Shown here: piece by piece, positions 1 to 11,443 of the stretch | How positions within the stretch are numbered: the stretch's first letter is position 1 | How the letters are laid out: each line of letters begins with the position of its first letter | Position numbers and translations under genes: made by a program | Assembly: GCA_936432065.2 (NCBI GenBank) | Contig: OW386286.2 | Coordinates: 85,234,072 to 85,298,071 of the forward strand | Length of the DNA: 64,000 bases | From: Rutpela maculata | Lineage: Eukaryota > Arthropoda > Insecta > Coleoptera > Cerambycidae | Direction of reading: 5' to 3' | Notes under the pieces: model-generated | Seen by the model: only the letters and a program-made list of their open reading frames with translations | The model's database searches: none | Told to the model about the DNA's origin: nothing

Positions 1-745
1 CTTCTATTTTAATAGAAGATTTATTCCAATTGGTAAATGCATACATGGGTAAAACGTACGCTTACAGCTAAAATGCAAAACTGCTAATTTACTATTAATT
101 TGAGGGTCGAGCTGCAGGCGTGACCGCGCGTGTGTCTAGCCATTACAAACAATGAAAATTACAATACATTTGCTTATAGTTCTTAAAATTTGAATACTAC
201 TTTCATAAAAATTGGCCACCGGCATAATCGTGCCAGTACTAAACCATTACGTCTATTTGAATCTTCCAAGAAATCGTGTCTTTTATTTGAATAAATTTGC
301 TTAATTTGTATATTTATACCTACTTCGAAAGTAGACGAAAATTAAGATGGATTTTGAATGTTATTTATCACGTAGTTATTAAAAGATATTAAGTATATAT
401 TTGTCAACATTTAACTTAGACCTGAGACTTTGAGTAAACATATCTAGCGGAGATCTTTAAAAAAATATTCTCAAGTTTACCTATTAACATGAGTAAAAAA
501 ATATAAATAAATTCTAGATAATAAGATATGAATAAAATCTTAATTTTTTTTTTCTAAAATGTATGGGTTTCGAGAAAAAAATATTCTGCACATTATAAAT
601 ATATGTCTATAAAGCTGATGTATATTTATCCGGAAATAAATATCACGTTCTATATGAGAGTTGAAATTTGTCACACTCCAGATTGAACCCTGAGAACAAA
701 GAGGATAATCTCGGTAAAAATTCCTAAAAAATTTAAGCACGGGAT
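1..745. other. AT-rich stretch without a recognisable gene
   Basis: I see no coding region, RNA gene or clear repeat here. A 66-codon open frame on the minus strand (540-740) is A/T-driven and resembles nothing I know. Confidence 0.5.
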
Positions 746-746
746 G

Positions 747-1270
747 TAGTCGGAGAACGAGGAATCTCTAAGATGCATTTTAAGGACCCTCTATAACACT
801 CGCGAACAACCACCTAAAAGAAATTGATTCTTATGTAAATCGACCTGGCGGATCCGATTTTGGAGTTCGCCAGACAATCCGGAATTGCGAAACTGCTCAA
901 CATCGGCAATTTCCGAAAAATCTCATTTTATGGAAATTTCTTAATTTTTACTTATCTTATCCCTTAGTTTAAGTCCGATTAAATTGGAATTTTTAGGAGA
1001 GCCAATTTAGACCTTTGTTATCATGACTGATACAGAAATGCAAAAAAATTACGTGTCACCAGTAATATTGTTTTAAAAAGTTGGTGACACGAAATTTGTT
1101 AAAAATGCAGCAACAAATACTCGATCGAGAAAACTTGTTTGTTTTTAAAGATAGATGTATATAGTAAGCTACAAAGTAGTCAAAGAACCAAAGAAACTTT
1201 TTTACTTTGGTGACTTTTTTTGATGATAACTTACTTAGTTTTCAAGAAAACGGTGCTGCAATATAACACC
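747..1270 (+). repeat. Left terminal inverted repeat of the 0.75-3.87 kb PIN element
   Basis: This arm is the inverse complement of 3351-3872. The best preserved tracts are the CTCTATAACACTCGCGAAC block near 795, the GGCGGATCCGATTTTGGA block near 848 and the CTCGATCGAGAAAACTT block near 1120. It contains no open frame of note. A GC-rich patch (about 1275-1365) directly inside the arm could be promoter or leader sequence of the internal gene. Confidence 0.75.
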
Positions 1271-1470
1271 TTGTCCGCCGCGTCGCGTCGCAAGGTAAAA
1301 GATTGGGTTGGCTTATACCGCGGCTTTGTTTCTCGCCTTTCAGAAGGCCCCCGCCCGATGTGAATAAAATAATGCGTAGTTGTGAATATTGGTTTATAAA
1401 ACGTTTAGTTAGTTGTTTTTAACCGAAGGACGGGAGTATGTTTTCTATTATTGACCATTTTAAAAACAAT

Positions 1471-2146
1471 TACTTCCACATCCAGTTTTTAAAATTTTTT
1501 ATTGTTCAAATAGGCTTAGAATGTCACGAAACGTCGAGATTTTAAGTTTAAGAGAAAAAAAATTTTCTGTCTGTCGGTCTGTCGGTCTGTCTGTCGGTCT
1601 GTCTGTAACTTTTTTTTGTGCGCACGTTTACTCTGGAACCGTTTGAGATATTGACTTGAAATTTGGTACACGTATGTACTTTAACGAGATCTAGAACTAG
1701 ATTATATTTTCATCTTGTTCCGTCGAAGGGTTGGGGGGTAAATTGGGGTAAATTTGGGGAAAATAGGTAAATCAAGCAGGTAAGAGTCCATAAACTGGTA
1801 TTTAGTATATACAAGAGAAGATGAGGTCTCAAAAAAAATTTTGACATTAGCCACCCCCCATTACCACCCCCAAAGGGGATGAAAAAAAATTGTGAATTAG
1901 GGTGTGTACAAGAACCAGAAACCTCAAAATGTTTTGTACTTCATCCACCCCCACTACCACCCCCTATCACCACCCCCACCCCGCTACCGATGTGGGGTAT
2001 CATTTTGTGCGTTTTTGGGGTAGAAGATTTCAAATATTATATTATTAATGTTCCATAAACAATTATTTCCACATACAAAATTTTTTCGCTGTGAGTGACT
2101 TAGATAAAAAATCTGGATGTGGAAGTAGTGATTCCTTGGGCAGCGG
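1471..2146 (+). mobile_element. 0.7-kb non-autonomous repeat, copy A (nested)
   Basis: Starts TACTTCCACATCCAG and ends GATGTGGAAGTAGTG followed by CTTGGGCAGCGG, so the two ends share a subterminal inverted motif (CTTCCACATCCAG). Diagnostic internal parts are GAAACGTCGAGATTT, a GTCTGTCGGTCTG microsatellite, GTGCGCACGTTTACTCTGG, GAAATTTGGTACAC, and a C-rich stretch with CCACCCCC motifs. Five other copies occur (about 14405, 16237, 17233, 24370, 61495). It has no coding capacity; the apparent N-terminus of the open frame starting at 2091 is the end of this repeat. It sits immediately upstream of the surviving PIN sequence and so broke that gene. Confidence 0.85.
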
Positions 2147-3031
2147 TTTTTTAATCTATGCTACAGATACAGACATTTTTGTTTTATCAATGTACTACTC
2201 CTTTAATTATACTGACATAGAAATATGGATGCAAAATAATAAGAAATTTGTACCATATCATATGATAATTCAATCACTAGCCAATACCTATCAGACGAAT
2301 GCTAAAAACTTAGCTGGGATTTTATTAGCAGTATATTGCTTAAGTGGGTGCGATTCGGTGAGTTTCCCATTCCAAAAGGGCAAAAGAAAAGCTATAAAAA
2401 TTGCAATTTCTAATGAAGCATGTTTAGACCTGATTCACTTTGGATCTTTAAGTATTAATAGGTACCAAATATCGAAAACTCTATGGACAAGTTGTAGAGC
2501 ATTTTTAAAAAATGTGTTCGGCCTGCCAAATTTAATGGGAAATCTGGACGAATTACAAGCGCATATATTTCCAAATTGTAAAACTGACATTAGGTGGGTT
2601 ACATTAATTTGTATGGTTGTCTTTCTTATTCTATTTTTTAAAAGTATCTAAATATATTAAATTTGAACCTCTTAATCACTGAAGTGTATTATTAACTATA
2701 ATCGTTGGTATTTCATTTTAGAGATTTGCCTCCAACAGAAGATGCATTTTCATTGCATGTGAAAAGGGCGTTTTTGCAATGCGCGATCTATAATAGCGCT
2801 AGTAGAATTCAACCTCAAGTACCAAAACATACAGTTTTTGGCTACTACATCGAAAAAAAAGTTCTTGTACCAAGGATGTCACTAAAAGAAGCAAAGTCAA
2901 GCTTTTTAGAAATTACAGCTAACTACAAGTGTAGTTAGTTATTTACTTGTACAAATAAATGTAAGTGTCTTAAAGGGAATGTGCCTTGCAACATTAGTTG
3001 TTTATGCCAAGGAACATATGGAGCTCAATAA
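2145..3031 (+). pseudogene. PIN/XPG-like nuclease, C-terminal part, two exons, premature stop
   Basis: Exon 1 (about 2145-2593) encodes ATDTDIFVLSMYY, the acidic ..DTD.(F/L)VL core of PIN/FEN-like folds, and further on LAVYCLSGCDSVSFPFQKGK, a (T/S)GCD..S...GKGK-type motif typical of a TE-borne PIN family common in invertebrates. Removing a 128-bp intron (2594-2721, GT-AG) joins the frame exactly so that ..KTDI continues as RDLPPTEDAF, then LHVKRAFLQ, again typical of that family. The frame meets TAG at 2936-2938, but the same frame continues with C-T-N-K-C-K-C and VPCNISCLC to TAA at 3029-3031: the family's Cys-rich tail. The N-terminal half is absent, cut off by the 0.7-kb repeat. The family likeness is from memory of motif order; biochemical role is unproven. 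Not functional as it stands. Confidence 0.72.
2594..2721 (+). other. Intron in the PIN-family pseudogene
   Basis: Donor ATTAG|GTGGGT and acceptor TTTCATTTTAG|AGATTT. Splicing it out keeps the frame and unites two conserved motifs (FPNCKTDI and DLPPTEDAF), which is strong internal support that this is a real ancestral intron rather than a frameshifted gap. Confidence 0.7.
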
Positions 3032-3350
3032 TAATAGATACGTACTTAATAAATGTAAAGTATTATCATCCCTTTTTACAAATGTGTTAACTATCTCTTA
3101 AATATTGTTGCTTAATTATACGAGTAGAAGTTAAATGTGAAAATAAAATGAGTATGTGCCTTTATCAAAAATTTAAAACTTTATTTTTTAAATTTTGCTC
3201 CTTTTTCAGAATTAAAATTTACTGAATAAACTTCGAAATAAACTCGCGATTATTAAATAGGTTATTACAAGTACAATACAAATCCTGGCGCTCTCAAGCT
3301 ACGCATGACGTTACTGCTTGTGCAGTATGTGACCGGCCGCGGCCGGCATA

Positions 3351-3872
3351 GTTCTTTTCTATATTGCGGCACCGTTATGTTAAAAACCAAGTTAGTTATC
3401 AAAAAAACCATCAAAATAAAAAAGTTTCTTTGGTTCTTTGGCTACAACTTTGTAGCTTACAATATACATCTTTCTTTAAAAACAAAAAAGTTTTCTCGAT
3501 CGAGTATTTGTTGCTGCATTTTTAACAAATTTCGTGTCACCAACATTTAAAAAAATATATTACTAGTGACACGTGATTTTTTTTGCATTTTTTCATATCA
3601 GTCATAATAACAAAGGTCTAAATTGGCTCCCCTACAAATTTCAATTTAATCGGACTTAAACTAAGGATGATAAGTAAAAATTGAAAAAAATCCATAAAAT
3701 TTGAGATTTTTCGGAAATTGCCGATTTTGACTAGTTTCGCAATTCCGGATTGTCTAGCGAATTCCAAAATCGGATCCGCCAGGTCAATTTACATAAGAAT
3801 CAATTTTTTTTTAGGTGGCTGTTCGCGAGTGTTATAGAGGGTTCATCTTAGACATTGCTCGGTCTCCTACTA
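3351..3872 (-). repeat. Right terminal inverted repeat of the 0.75-3.87 kb PIN element
   Basis: Inverse complement of 747-1270. It begins inside near GCGGCACCG and ends outside near CTCGGTCTCCTACTA. The open frame at 3305-3550 lies wholly in this arm and its border and is not a gene. Confidence 0.75.
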
Positions 3873-3949
3873 ATGATATATAAGGGATAAACGATATTTC
3901 TTTCCCAGACCGGACAACGTCGGGTTATTCAGTTAATTTAGAATAAAAA

Positions 3950-4087
3950 AATAGTATATTACATACCGAGGTGGAAAGTGTTTCATTGTTGTCGAGAGAT
4001 AAGATAGTTGACCGAGGCGTGCAGCGGCGAGGTCAACTAATTCTCGAGACAGCAATGAAACTTTTCACCAAGGTTTGTATACTATTT
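3950..4087. repeat. Hairpin P1 (conserved ends and core, private arms)
   Basis: An imperfect 138-bp palindrome. Left outer end AATAGTATATTACATACC..AGGTGG.AAAG pairs with right CTTTTCACCAAGG.TTGTATACTATTTT. The middle of the arm pairs GTTTCATTG.TGTC..GAGA with TCTCGAGACAGCAATGAAAC, and the core is TTGACC-GAGGCG..GGCGAGGTCAA. The same outer ends and GAGGCG core recur in P2 (35747) and P3 (39408), with different middle arm sequence. The first part of a 119-codon frame (3971-4330) is only this hairpin read through. Confidence 0.75.
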
Positions 4088-6030
4088 TATTCACAATTAT
4101 CTCCCTTAATGAACAAAAAGCCAAAAAAATCGTTTACTAAACTTTTAAATAGCATTTTCTGTGAAAAACACAGGTTGGCAAATGCTCTTGCCAACCCGAA
4201 AACGGGTAAGAAAGTGGCTACTTTCCAACCTGAAATGTTAAAATGTCACTTCCCAACCTGCAAATGTCACATTTCAGTTCAATTGTCGAATGAAGTAGAA
4301 ATGTCAAACTTTCCAACTTTTGACATGTAAGACAATTTGATTATTTCTGTATGATTGTGAATAAAATATATTGCCACACTTAAAACGTACTATAACTGTA
4401 TATATAACATGATCTCCATCAGGCATCTTACGTACCAGAGACCGACGAATAATACTTTAAAATGAAATAAAAATAGGATGGAAGAATTTAATATTAAGAA
4501 ACGCTTATTTATCTTTCGCTTTGTAATCAAAATATAATAATTTGTAAATTCTTTAGATTTTTTTTATCTTCATCAGATGAGTATAAAAATGCTTTTATTT
4601 ACAATTTCAAATCGCAAAAATTGAAAATATAATAATAATCCGAGTAATAATTTAACATAAATTATTAAATTATTTCTTTTTTGTAGACAAATATCTTGTA
4701 TATGCTTTTTTGAAAAGTTAGGTAGGTAATTTTATTTGGTGAATATTTTCGATAAATGAGACATCTCCTGTGGTATTATTTTACACATTTTTCAGTAACT
4801 ACAACAGAAGCATCTAACTATATAACATAACTTAATTTGAAATGTTTATTAATCCACACAAAACCTTATTAAAAAAAATAATCCATATTTTGGGATTGCT
4901 TTTGGATATTTATAAATGTTTATTGGATTAAAGGTTATCTGAATACATGAAATATATATCGAAATATAAATGCAATCAATATAAAATGGTAATTTTATTA
5001 CTGTATATTTAAAAACATTTGAAAACTATGCGGCCGGTGGGTCTTTATCGCAAGATCTTCGTTAATATAATGAAATATTTCTCCATTACTGAGGATTAAC
5101 ACGCATACTTTTCTAGTAGCAATTTTAGTTTTTCTGTTATAGTTAATGAATGTATAATATATACTAAACTTGTTTTATTTGTTCTGATATGTCTCTGTTG
5201 GCATTCCTTACTATTTTTGACACTGTTAACAACATCCTCCCAATTTTCTCACGCTTTTCATCATCCTCTCATTGCAGCCAAGTTCATATTATGATTAAAC
5301 AAATACAAGTTTCCTTTCTCACTAATCACGTATTATTTTTTCGTTAAACTTAATGAAATTCATAATATACTACCTGTTAAATTTTGTATTGACTAATGGT
5401 TAACGGACAATGATGACGAATGTGAGTAATGGAGAACCACAAAATAATTTACTTATAATCGATAAGGTTTTATGTACACTTACTTAAAAAAAAAAAAAAG
5501 GTGAAAGTGAATTAAAACAGAAAAAATTCACCCAATTCTGATACAAACAAAAGGTAATGAATCTACGATACAAACTTGGTGTGGTGATTCCTTGCAATAT
5601 TTTTAGATAAAAACACGTGTCCTAAAATCAGCCCCTGAGGTGTTGCATGGGGTGACTAAAATTCACTTTATGATTATTACCTCTGGAATGCGCTACCATA
5701 ATAGAATAAAATTTGAAAATTGTAAGTGAAAGTCATCATACGATGTAGTCGTATTGTAATCATTATCATCATGACGTACTTTAATTGTATTATTAAAAAT
5801 GTATAAAAAAGGAACCATTCTTATTTTCTGTGGACTCAAAATTATTTTCTTTGCCAATTATATTTCAAAGTAGTAAATAAGTTCATTAAGGGATAATTTT
5901 AGTGTACTTTTTTATAGACGAACTTTTTTTGAGAAATTTTATAAGGAAGAAAATATTTTTAGTTATATAAAATGCTCTGTCATCGTTAATTTAAAAATTA
6001 TTTATTTTAAACAAAATGAATAATAAGTTC
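4088..6030. other. No recognisable gene
   Basis: Up to 4330 there is an open plus-strand frame, rich in short repeats of CCAACCTG and AAATGTC(A/T), that matches no family I know. From 4340 to 6030 the sequence is very AT-rich with homopolymer runs; I see nothing coding. Confidence 0.45.
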
Positions 6031-6033
6031 TAA

Positions 6034-6130
6034 GGTTCATAACTATCATCTTCGTCATCATTTATATGTTCGTTTTGATCGTCATTTGAGTCTTGTATGA
6101 GAAGATCAGGCACTTCGGATAATATACGTT
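6034..6130 (-). pseudogene. Acidic C-terminal gene fragment
   Basis: Minus-strand frame reading KRILSEVPDLLIQDSNDDQ followed by a run rich in N, D and E ending DDSYEP and a stop. Acidic, unstructured tails like this commonly end TE-encoded proteins (the SWIM and PIN families in this window also end acidic). It lies directly beside the FB-like element at 6140, which may have cut off its upstream part. Protein family not recognised. Confidence 0.3.
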
Positions 6131-6139
6131 TACTTTTTT

Positions 6140-8660
6140 TGCCTTAATATGAAGACTGCTGATAACCCACAAACTCCACAAACAAAAAGTAGTCTGTCCG
6201 GTGAGCCAAACCAGTGTATCCTTGTGTATTTTGATCCGCTGAATCCGAATCCGAAGTCAGAATTTTCAGATTGGCTCGTTTTTCATCCCAACCCCAAAAA
6301 CGCCCCTGTAATAAAACAAAAATCTGGTCTGTCTGATGGATCAGACCAATGTATCCTTATATATTTTGACCTGCTGAATCCTAACTCTAAGTTAGAACTA
6401 TGAGATTGGCTCAGTTTTAACCTCAAGAAACACCCGTAAAAATCGATTTTTCGCCCTTCACAGTATTACGGAGCTGTAGGGTTATGGGGTTACAGTTGTT
6501 ACGTGCTGTGTAAAAATTTCCAGTTAATTACCCGTGCTAATGGATTTTAAGTAGGCCCTGCATTGTGCTATCCTCTGGTGTTGGAAATAGCAAACAGTTT
6601 TTAAGGTTTTCGAAACAGAGGTGAATTAAAAGGAGAGGGGAAAAAAAAGATCAGTTGCTCTGATATATGGCTTTTGGTGGCAAATGGCGATTGACAGTGT
6701 GAAATTACAATAATTTGACGTAATTTACGGATATAGTTCACACTAGTTAATTAATAGATGGTATGGTTGTTTTGTTTTGGTGTTTAGTGTTATACCATCT
6801 AGTTTTCTCCACGGGGAGGCTAAGAATCTTTGTCGCCAAGTTTGTAAATAACGTCTCCAGATCATTTAGGGTGTCGTAATGGTTGAAGGTGAGTTTATTT
6901 ATTATATTGATCAATTTATGGAGGGTTGCTATACTTCGAAATCTCTTCTTTTTAGGCGTTTTGGTTTTGGACTTAATTTTAGCTTAGAGCTTGAGAGTTG
7001 TATGTTTATTTGGGGGGCACACCCTTGATACCCTGGATAGCCTATGAGGAGGTCCTACGCCACCTTTACTTAAGTTAAGTAATCTTGGGGCAGACTATTC
7101 TCCCATGGTATTGGTAACCGGATAATGTTCGTGAACCGTTACGTAAGCAGAAGCAGTCTTGTGACACCTTCGGGAATTTTCACCACCCCAGGAGAAAGGG
7201 CTAAGTACCGCCTAGCGGATTTTCTTCATAATTTATCTAGTACCTATTTACTTGGACATATGGACAATGTCATGTCGAATATTATTTGTAGTTTAATTAA
7301 TTAAAGGTTAGGCGTGTGTATAGACATAAGTTTCTTAGAGACATAACGTTTCCGTGGTATATTTAGGATATTATCCCTCCAGAACATTGTGCAAGACGTT
7401 GGACGTTGTTTTGTTGTTTGTTTATTAATAAGTCTTTAATAAGTTTAACGCGTCCAAGAGTCTTCGCTCTCGAGAGTTATATCGTGCACGATCCTGAAAA
7501 TCACTTGTATTTATTACATAAAATTTGATGACCTGTGCAGGGGGATTTTTAGGTATAAACATACTATTTGAATACTGATTTTAATATATCTCCATATTTT
7601 AAATATCTTGGTGTTTCATTATTAAGGACCTAGATTAGAGCCAATTTTAGGGATTCGGTTACTCTTATACACTAAACATTTGGGCTAAAGGTTGGAATTC
7701 CTTGGCGCCCCTCCCCTTTTGCTATTATAGTAGCAACCAAATATTTAATTTGTGAACCCACGCTCGACTCCACTGTAAGCTAAGCCGAGAGCACTAGCCC
7801 AAATTCGGGCCGATTACATAGGGAGGAATAAAACACGTAACACAGTGATAAGACTATGAAATAAACTTATTTAGGGCGAAAAGCGAGCCAATTTGAAAAT
7901 TCGTATTCAGCGGGAGAAAATGCATAAGGATACGCCGATCTGGTCTGCCGGAGAGACTACGTTTTTTGGTATTAGGGATAAAAAGCGAACCAATCTGAAA
8001 ATCATGACTTCTGATTCTGATTCAACGAGTCAAAATACATAATAATGCGCTGATCTCGTCCACCGGACAGACAACTGTTTTGTGTTGTGTTGATGTTTTT
8101 TGGTGTTGGGGATGAAAAGCGAGCCAATATGGAAATTCTGACTTCTGATTCGGATTCAGCGGGCCAAAATACATAAGCATACAATGGTCTAATTTGCGGG
8201 ACAGACCATTTTTTGGGTGTTTTTTGGGATTAGGAATGAAAAACGAGCCAATCTAAAAATTCTGACTTCTGATTCGAATTTGGCGAGTCAAAATACATAA
8301 GAATATGCTGATTTTATTCGCCGGATAGACCAGTTTTTGTGTTAGAGGTGTTTTTTGAGATTAGGGATGAAAATCCAGCCAATCTAAAAATTCTGACCTT
8401 TAATTCAGATTCAGCGGGTCAAAATACATAAAGGTGCTTTGATCTGGTCCGCCAGACAGCCAACTTTTCTTTCTTGGTTTAGGAGTGTTTTTTGGGGTTG
8501 GGAATGAAAAACGAGCCATTCTCAAAATTCTGACTTCAAATTCGGATTCAGCGGCCCAAAATATATAAGGATACACTGGTCTGGTCCACCACTTTTTTTT
8601 GTGGGGTTGTGTAATCGGATCAGAAAAACCTAATAGCATATATATTAAATCTGCCATTGT
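6140..8660. mobile_element. FB-like foldback element with tandem-array termini
   Basis: About two tandem units (6170-6420) at the left and about six at the right (7870-8620) are in opposite orientation and flank a unique 1.4-kb centre. Units are roughly 116-137 bp and contain GCTGAATCCGAATCCGA.GTCAGAATTTT, then GGCTCGTTTTTCATCCC.A.CCC and a purine-rich GG(T/A)CTGTC(C/T)GG segment. The boundary with the centre also pairs (TTTTTCGCCCTT at 6450 with its inverse near 7875). TIRs made of tandem repeats around a single-copy core are the signature of Drosophila FB elements. No transposase is visible inside. A lone diverged unit lies at 62400-62520. Confidence 0.65.
7870..8620 (-). repeat. Six-unit tandem array, right terminus of the FB-like element
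   Basis: The marker TACATAA (or TATATAA) in ..CAAAATACATAA.. recurs at about 7920, 8036, 8170, 8294, 8425 and 8562, giving uneven spacing of 116 to 137 bp. Minus-strand frames through the units give repetitive peptides such as MYFDPLN; these are repeat shadows, although the units stay loosely open. Confidence 0.75.
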
Positions 8661-9625
8661 ATCGATTCTACTAAACTTCCTAGCATATTTTCAATCCTCC
8701 AAGTGTTAAATAACTCCTCTCTCAGAATTCCGTCCTCCAACGCAGGGTATTAATTAAAAAATAAGTTGGTTGAAGTAAGCTATAATTTGTACATAAACAG
8801 ACTTCAAGACTACTACTGTAAATGATGGTAATAAGCTTATAACCTTTCACAGCATTTGCTTTTCCTCGCCTTCAAAGTTGGGCAAAAACTAAAATAATAT
8901 CTATTATTTACTAATCTAAATACATCACCTAAAAATGAGCTAAAGTATATTACAAAGAAAATCTCAATGTACATAAAATAATTATATACCAGTAGCCTCG
9001 TTCGCCATAGTTTTTAACTTGATTAACAAATTACATATACCTTTAAATAGCTCGGAGTTTCTGGAGCGACTGCCGAGTGTGTTGTAAGGTGAATGCAAAA
9101 CAATAAACTTCTACCTGCTCCAAGAACGAGCAGGGACTTTATATACCAAAACCTGTTTTCGCTTGTCGCTACACAGATATTTGGCAATTATTTTAAAATG
9201 ATTTATTTTCTATAGCGCATTCAAAAACTTATACATTTTGGGCAACCAGATTAGTCATCCGTATCACTGTGCGACGTTAATTTGATAAGTCTTTTTAAAA
9301 CTTGCACGCGTAGTGGAGTGTACTTAGACGAAAAAAGCAAGTGATTTCAAAATCGATTTGATCTGAATGGATTTGCCTAAACACTTTTTAAATGGCCTTC
9401 CTTCTATATTCATAAATTAAGTTTTCTACCACCTTTCTGCCAGCAATTTTTTTTTATTTTTTAGAATTCCAAAAACTCTGTTTTGTTATGAGAAATTATT
9501 TTGAACATGTTATAACTCGAGAAATTTCGGCCATATTGGCATAAAAATATTAACTTTAAAGTTTTTGAGATCCGTAGATTTATGACCAAAGTCGTGCAAA
9601 AGTCTATAAGTATATTATATAAACA
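8661..9625. other. No recognisable gene
   Basis: AT-rich unique sequence. I see no homology, array or convincing open frame. Confidence 0.4.
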
Positions 9626-10060
9626 TATTATTATTATTATTATTTTTTTTTTTTCGCGTGCGCGATGCTGGACAGTTCTCCCGTGTCTCCGACATTCTCA
9701 CGGGAGAAGCGCCAGTGAATTATCCACAGCCACTCCCCGCATCCCGCAGGGTTAGTGACTGTAGATGCCAGATTCGTGTGCCCTAAGAAGACGAAGGGAC
9801 CCCAGGATAACTGCCTTCTGCATTTGGCCTGCCAACCACTCGGCTGACTTTTGGCAGGCTGGTATGGCCTTTAATTCCGAGAGCAGCGTAGGCCTCATTC
9901 CACCAAGTACACCGATTATCAGGACGACCATCTTGACCGAGTAGTCTGGGTATAGCACTCGGAGCTCATACCGGAGATCTCGGTATTTGGTCCGTTTTTC
10001 TCCCTCCTTCAAGATGATGTTTGTCTCGGCAGGTGCCGAGAACTCGATGACATACATCAT
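9626..10060 (-). mobile_element. 3' end of an R2/NeSL-like LINE
   Basis: On the minus strand a 102-codon frame (10060-9752) contains EKRTKYRDLRYELRVLYPDY, then VVLIIGVLGG and QMQKAVILGSLRLLRAH. Frames of the form EK..KY.DL..EL......V.PIVIGALG followed by IQK..LLG..RILR are typical of the very C-terminus of several non-LTR retrotransposon polyproteins. The frame is followed by a short 3' region and then, on the minus strand, poly-A plus (AAT)n tail (9632-9652). This is a severely 5'-truncated insertion. Clade assignment is tentative. Confidence 0.65.
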
Positions 10061-10066
10061 CTTGGT

Positions 10067-10285
10067 TTATTATTATTATTATTATTATTATTATTTTTGT
10101 TAAAAACCAGTCACCCTTCTCTGTGGCTCCGACCCTCACAGAGGGGAGCTGGTAGTACCGGCAGCCACTCCCCACACCCGTGGGGTAAGTGACTACTGGG
10201 TCCGGGAATCGTGTGCCCTGAGCAGACGTAATGAACCAAGAATGACGGCTTTCTGCATTCTGCCGGCTAAGACCTCTGCCGAATT
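10067..10285 (-). mobile_element. Second 3' end fragment of the same LINE family
   Basis: Ends on the minus strand in a long (AAT)n tail (10067-10096). Upstream on that strand it encodes AEVLAGRMQKAVILGSLRLL followed by RAHD, nearly the same residues as in the neighbouring fragment (..EWLAGQMQKAVILGSLRLLRAH). The 3' regions (CACTCCCC.C..CCC..GGGT) also correspond. Two related truncated insertions thus lie head to tail. Confidence 0.65.
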
Positions 10286-10289
10286 ATTA

Positions 10290-11435
10290 TTAAGACCAAA
10301 CATATTAAGAAAAAAAATGTGTAAAATGTAAAATGTGTAAAAGTAAAAAGTATAATTATAAATATTCAATTAATAAAAAGATAAAATATTATAACAAGAG
10401 GGTTTATTAATTTTGAAAGTACATTTTAAATAAAAGTCATTTATGGTGATAAATTATACAGTTTCTAGAAAAAGATTAAAAAAAATTAAGCATAAAAAAA
10501 GTGAAGTTTTATATTTATTTTCATTTTAATTTTCATATTCCTTTTCTGTAGAGACGTCCCGCTCTATAGACAACCCTCAATTTTCACGTAAATCGGGTCT
10601 GCCAAGCAAACGCTCGTGTGAGTTCGACTAGAGTTGCAGTTGTGCATTTAGTATTTTTTAAATTATTCTGGTAATTTTGACTCAAATAAAAAAGCAAGAA
10701 GTATTTTCAAGAATAAGTATTATTTTTTTAGATACCTACACTGAAAAGTATGGCATATAAATAGCCTATTTTTGAGATAAATATAATGCTGTTTTTTGTC
10801 CAACTTTGAATAGATGCAATTTTGTCTGAAGACATCCGATCAGGACGTACCATAAAGCAAGTTCAAAATAATTCAGTAGTCTTTGATTAAGATTTAATAA
10901 CCTGTGTTGCTAATATGAGTAGTTTTTCAAATTTGCAAACTCACCTATATTAAAAAAAACGTGAAAAAACTTAATGGTAGGTATAAAAAAAATTATCCGC
11001 GATTATTTAGCTGTAATAACATAAGTACGTAAGGAAACTACATTAACTTTTTCTTGTACACCATAAATAAAATTCTTTTAACAATGGTTATTAAATTTTG
11101 TATTCTTTTTATAATTTTTATCAGGTCCAAGTGGTCTTAGACACTGTAGTTAAGAGAAATGAACGCGGTTCAAATTCTGTATATATTCCACTTACAAATA
11201 TCTAAAGGTGTTTCTTTAATTTTTCGCCTAACCCTAAAATTAGTTTATCGATGCGAAAAGTGAATATTTCAATTTTCTCAAAAACGGCTCTAACAATATT
11301 GCTCAAATGTATCTTAGTAGTGCATATTAAACTTAAGAATATGCCATTACCGGTTTTTCCAGGAAAATTCAAATAAGGATAGTTTACCACTATGAAAAAA
11401 TAAATTATCTCAATTTTCCCTAAAACGGCTCTAAG
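10290..11435. other. No recognisable gene
   Basis: AT-rich. Two loose copies of a short direct repeat (CAATTTTC(T/C)C(A/T)AAAACGGC near 11269 and 11411) are visible just upstream of the hAT insertion. No gene found. Confidence 0.4.
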
Positions 11436-11443
11436 GATTTTGC

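Larger units (their letters stand above)
747..3872. mobile_element. Long-TIR DNA element carrying a PIN/XPG-like nuclease gene
   Basis: Two inverted arms of roughly 0.5 kb (about 747-1270 and 3351-3872) bound an interior with a spliced gene fragment. Outer ends pair as TAGT.GGAGA.CGAG, then match over CTAAGATG, CCCTCTATAACACTCGCGAAC, a block with GGATCCG and CCGGAATTGCG, and inward to CGGTGC.GCAATATA. The arms are clearly homologous but diverged by many substitutions and small indels, so the copy is old. The interior encodes a PIN-type nuclease fragment on the plus strand, and a separate 0.7-kb repeat is inserted at 1471-2146. That arms bound a gene of this family is seen; that the gene mobilised the element is inference. 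Academ DNA transposons are known to encode an XPG-type nuclease and are one possible assignment, which I cannot verify. No certain target duplication is visible. Confidence 0.72.

Noticed and set aside
747..3872. Reading the long inverted arms as LTRs
   Set aside because: The arms are inverted, not direct, and there are no gag/pol genes, primer site or TG..CA ends.
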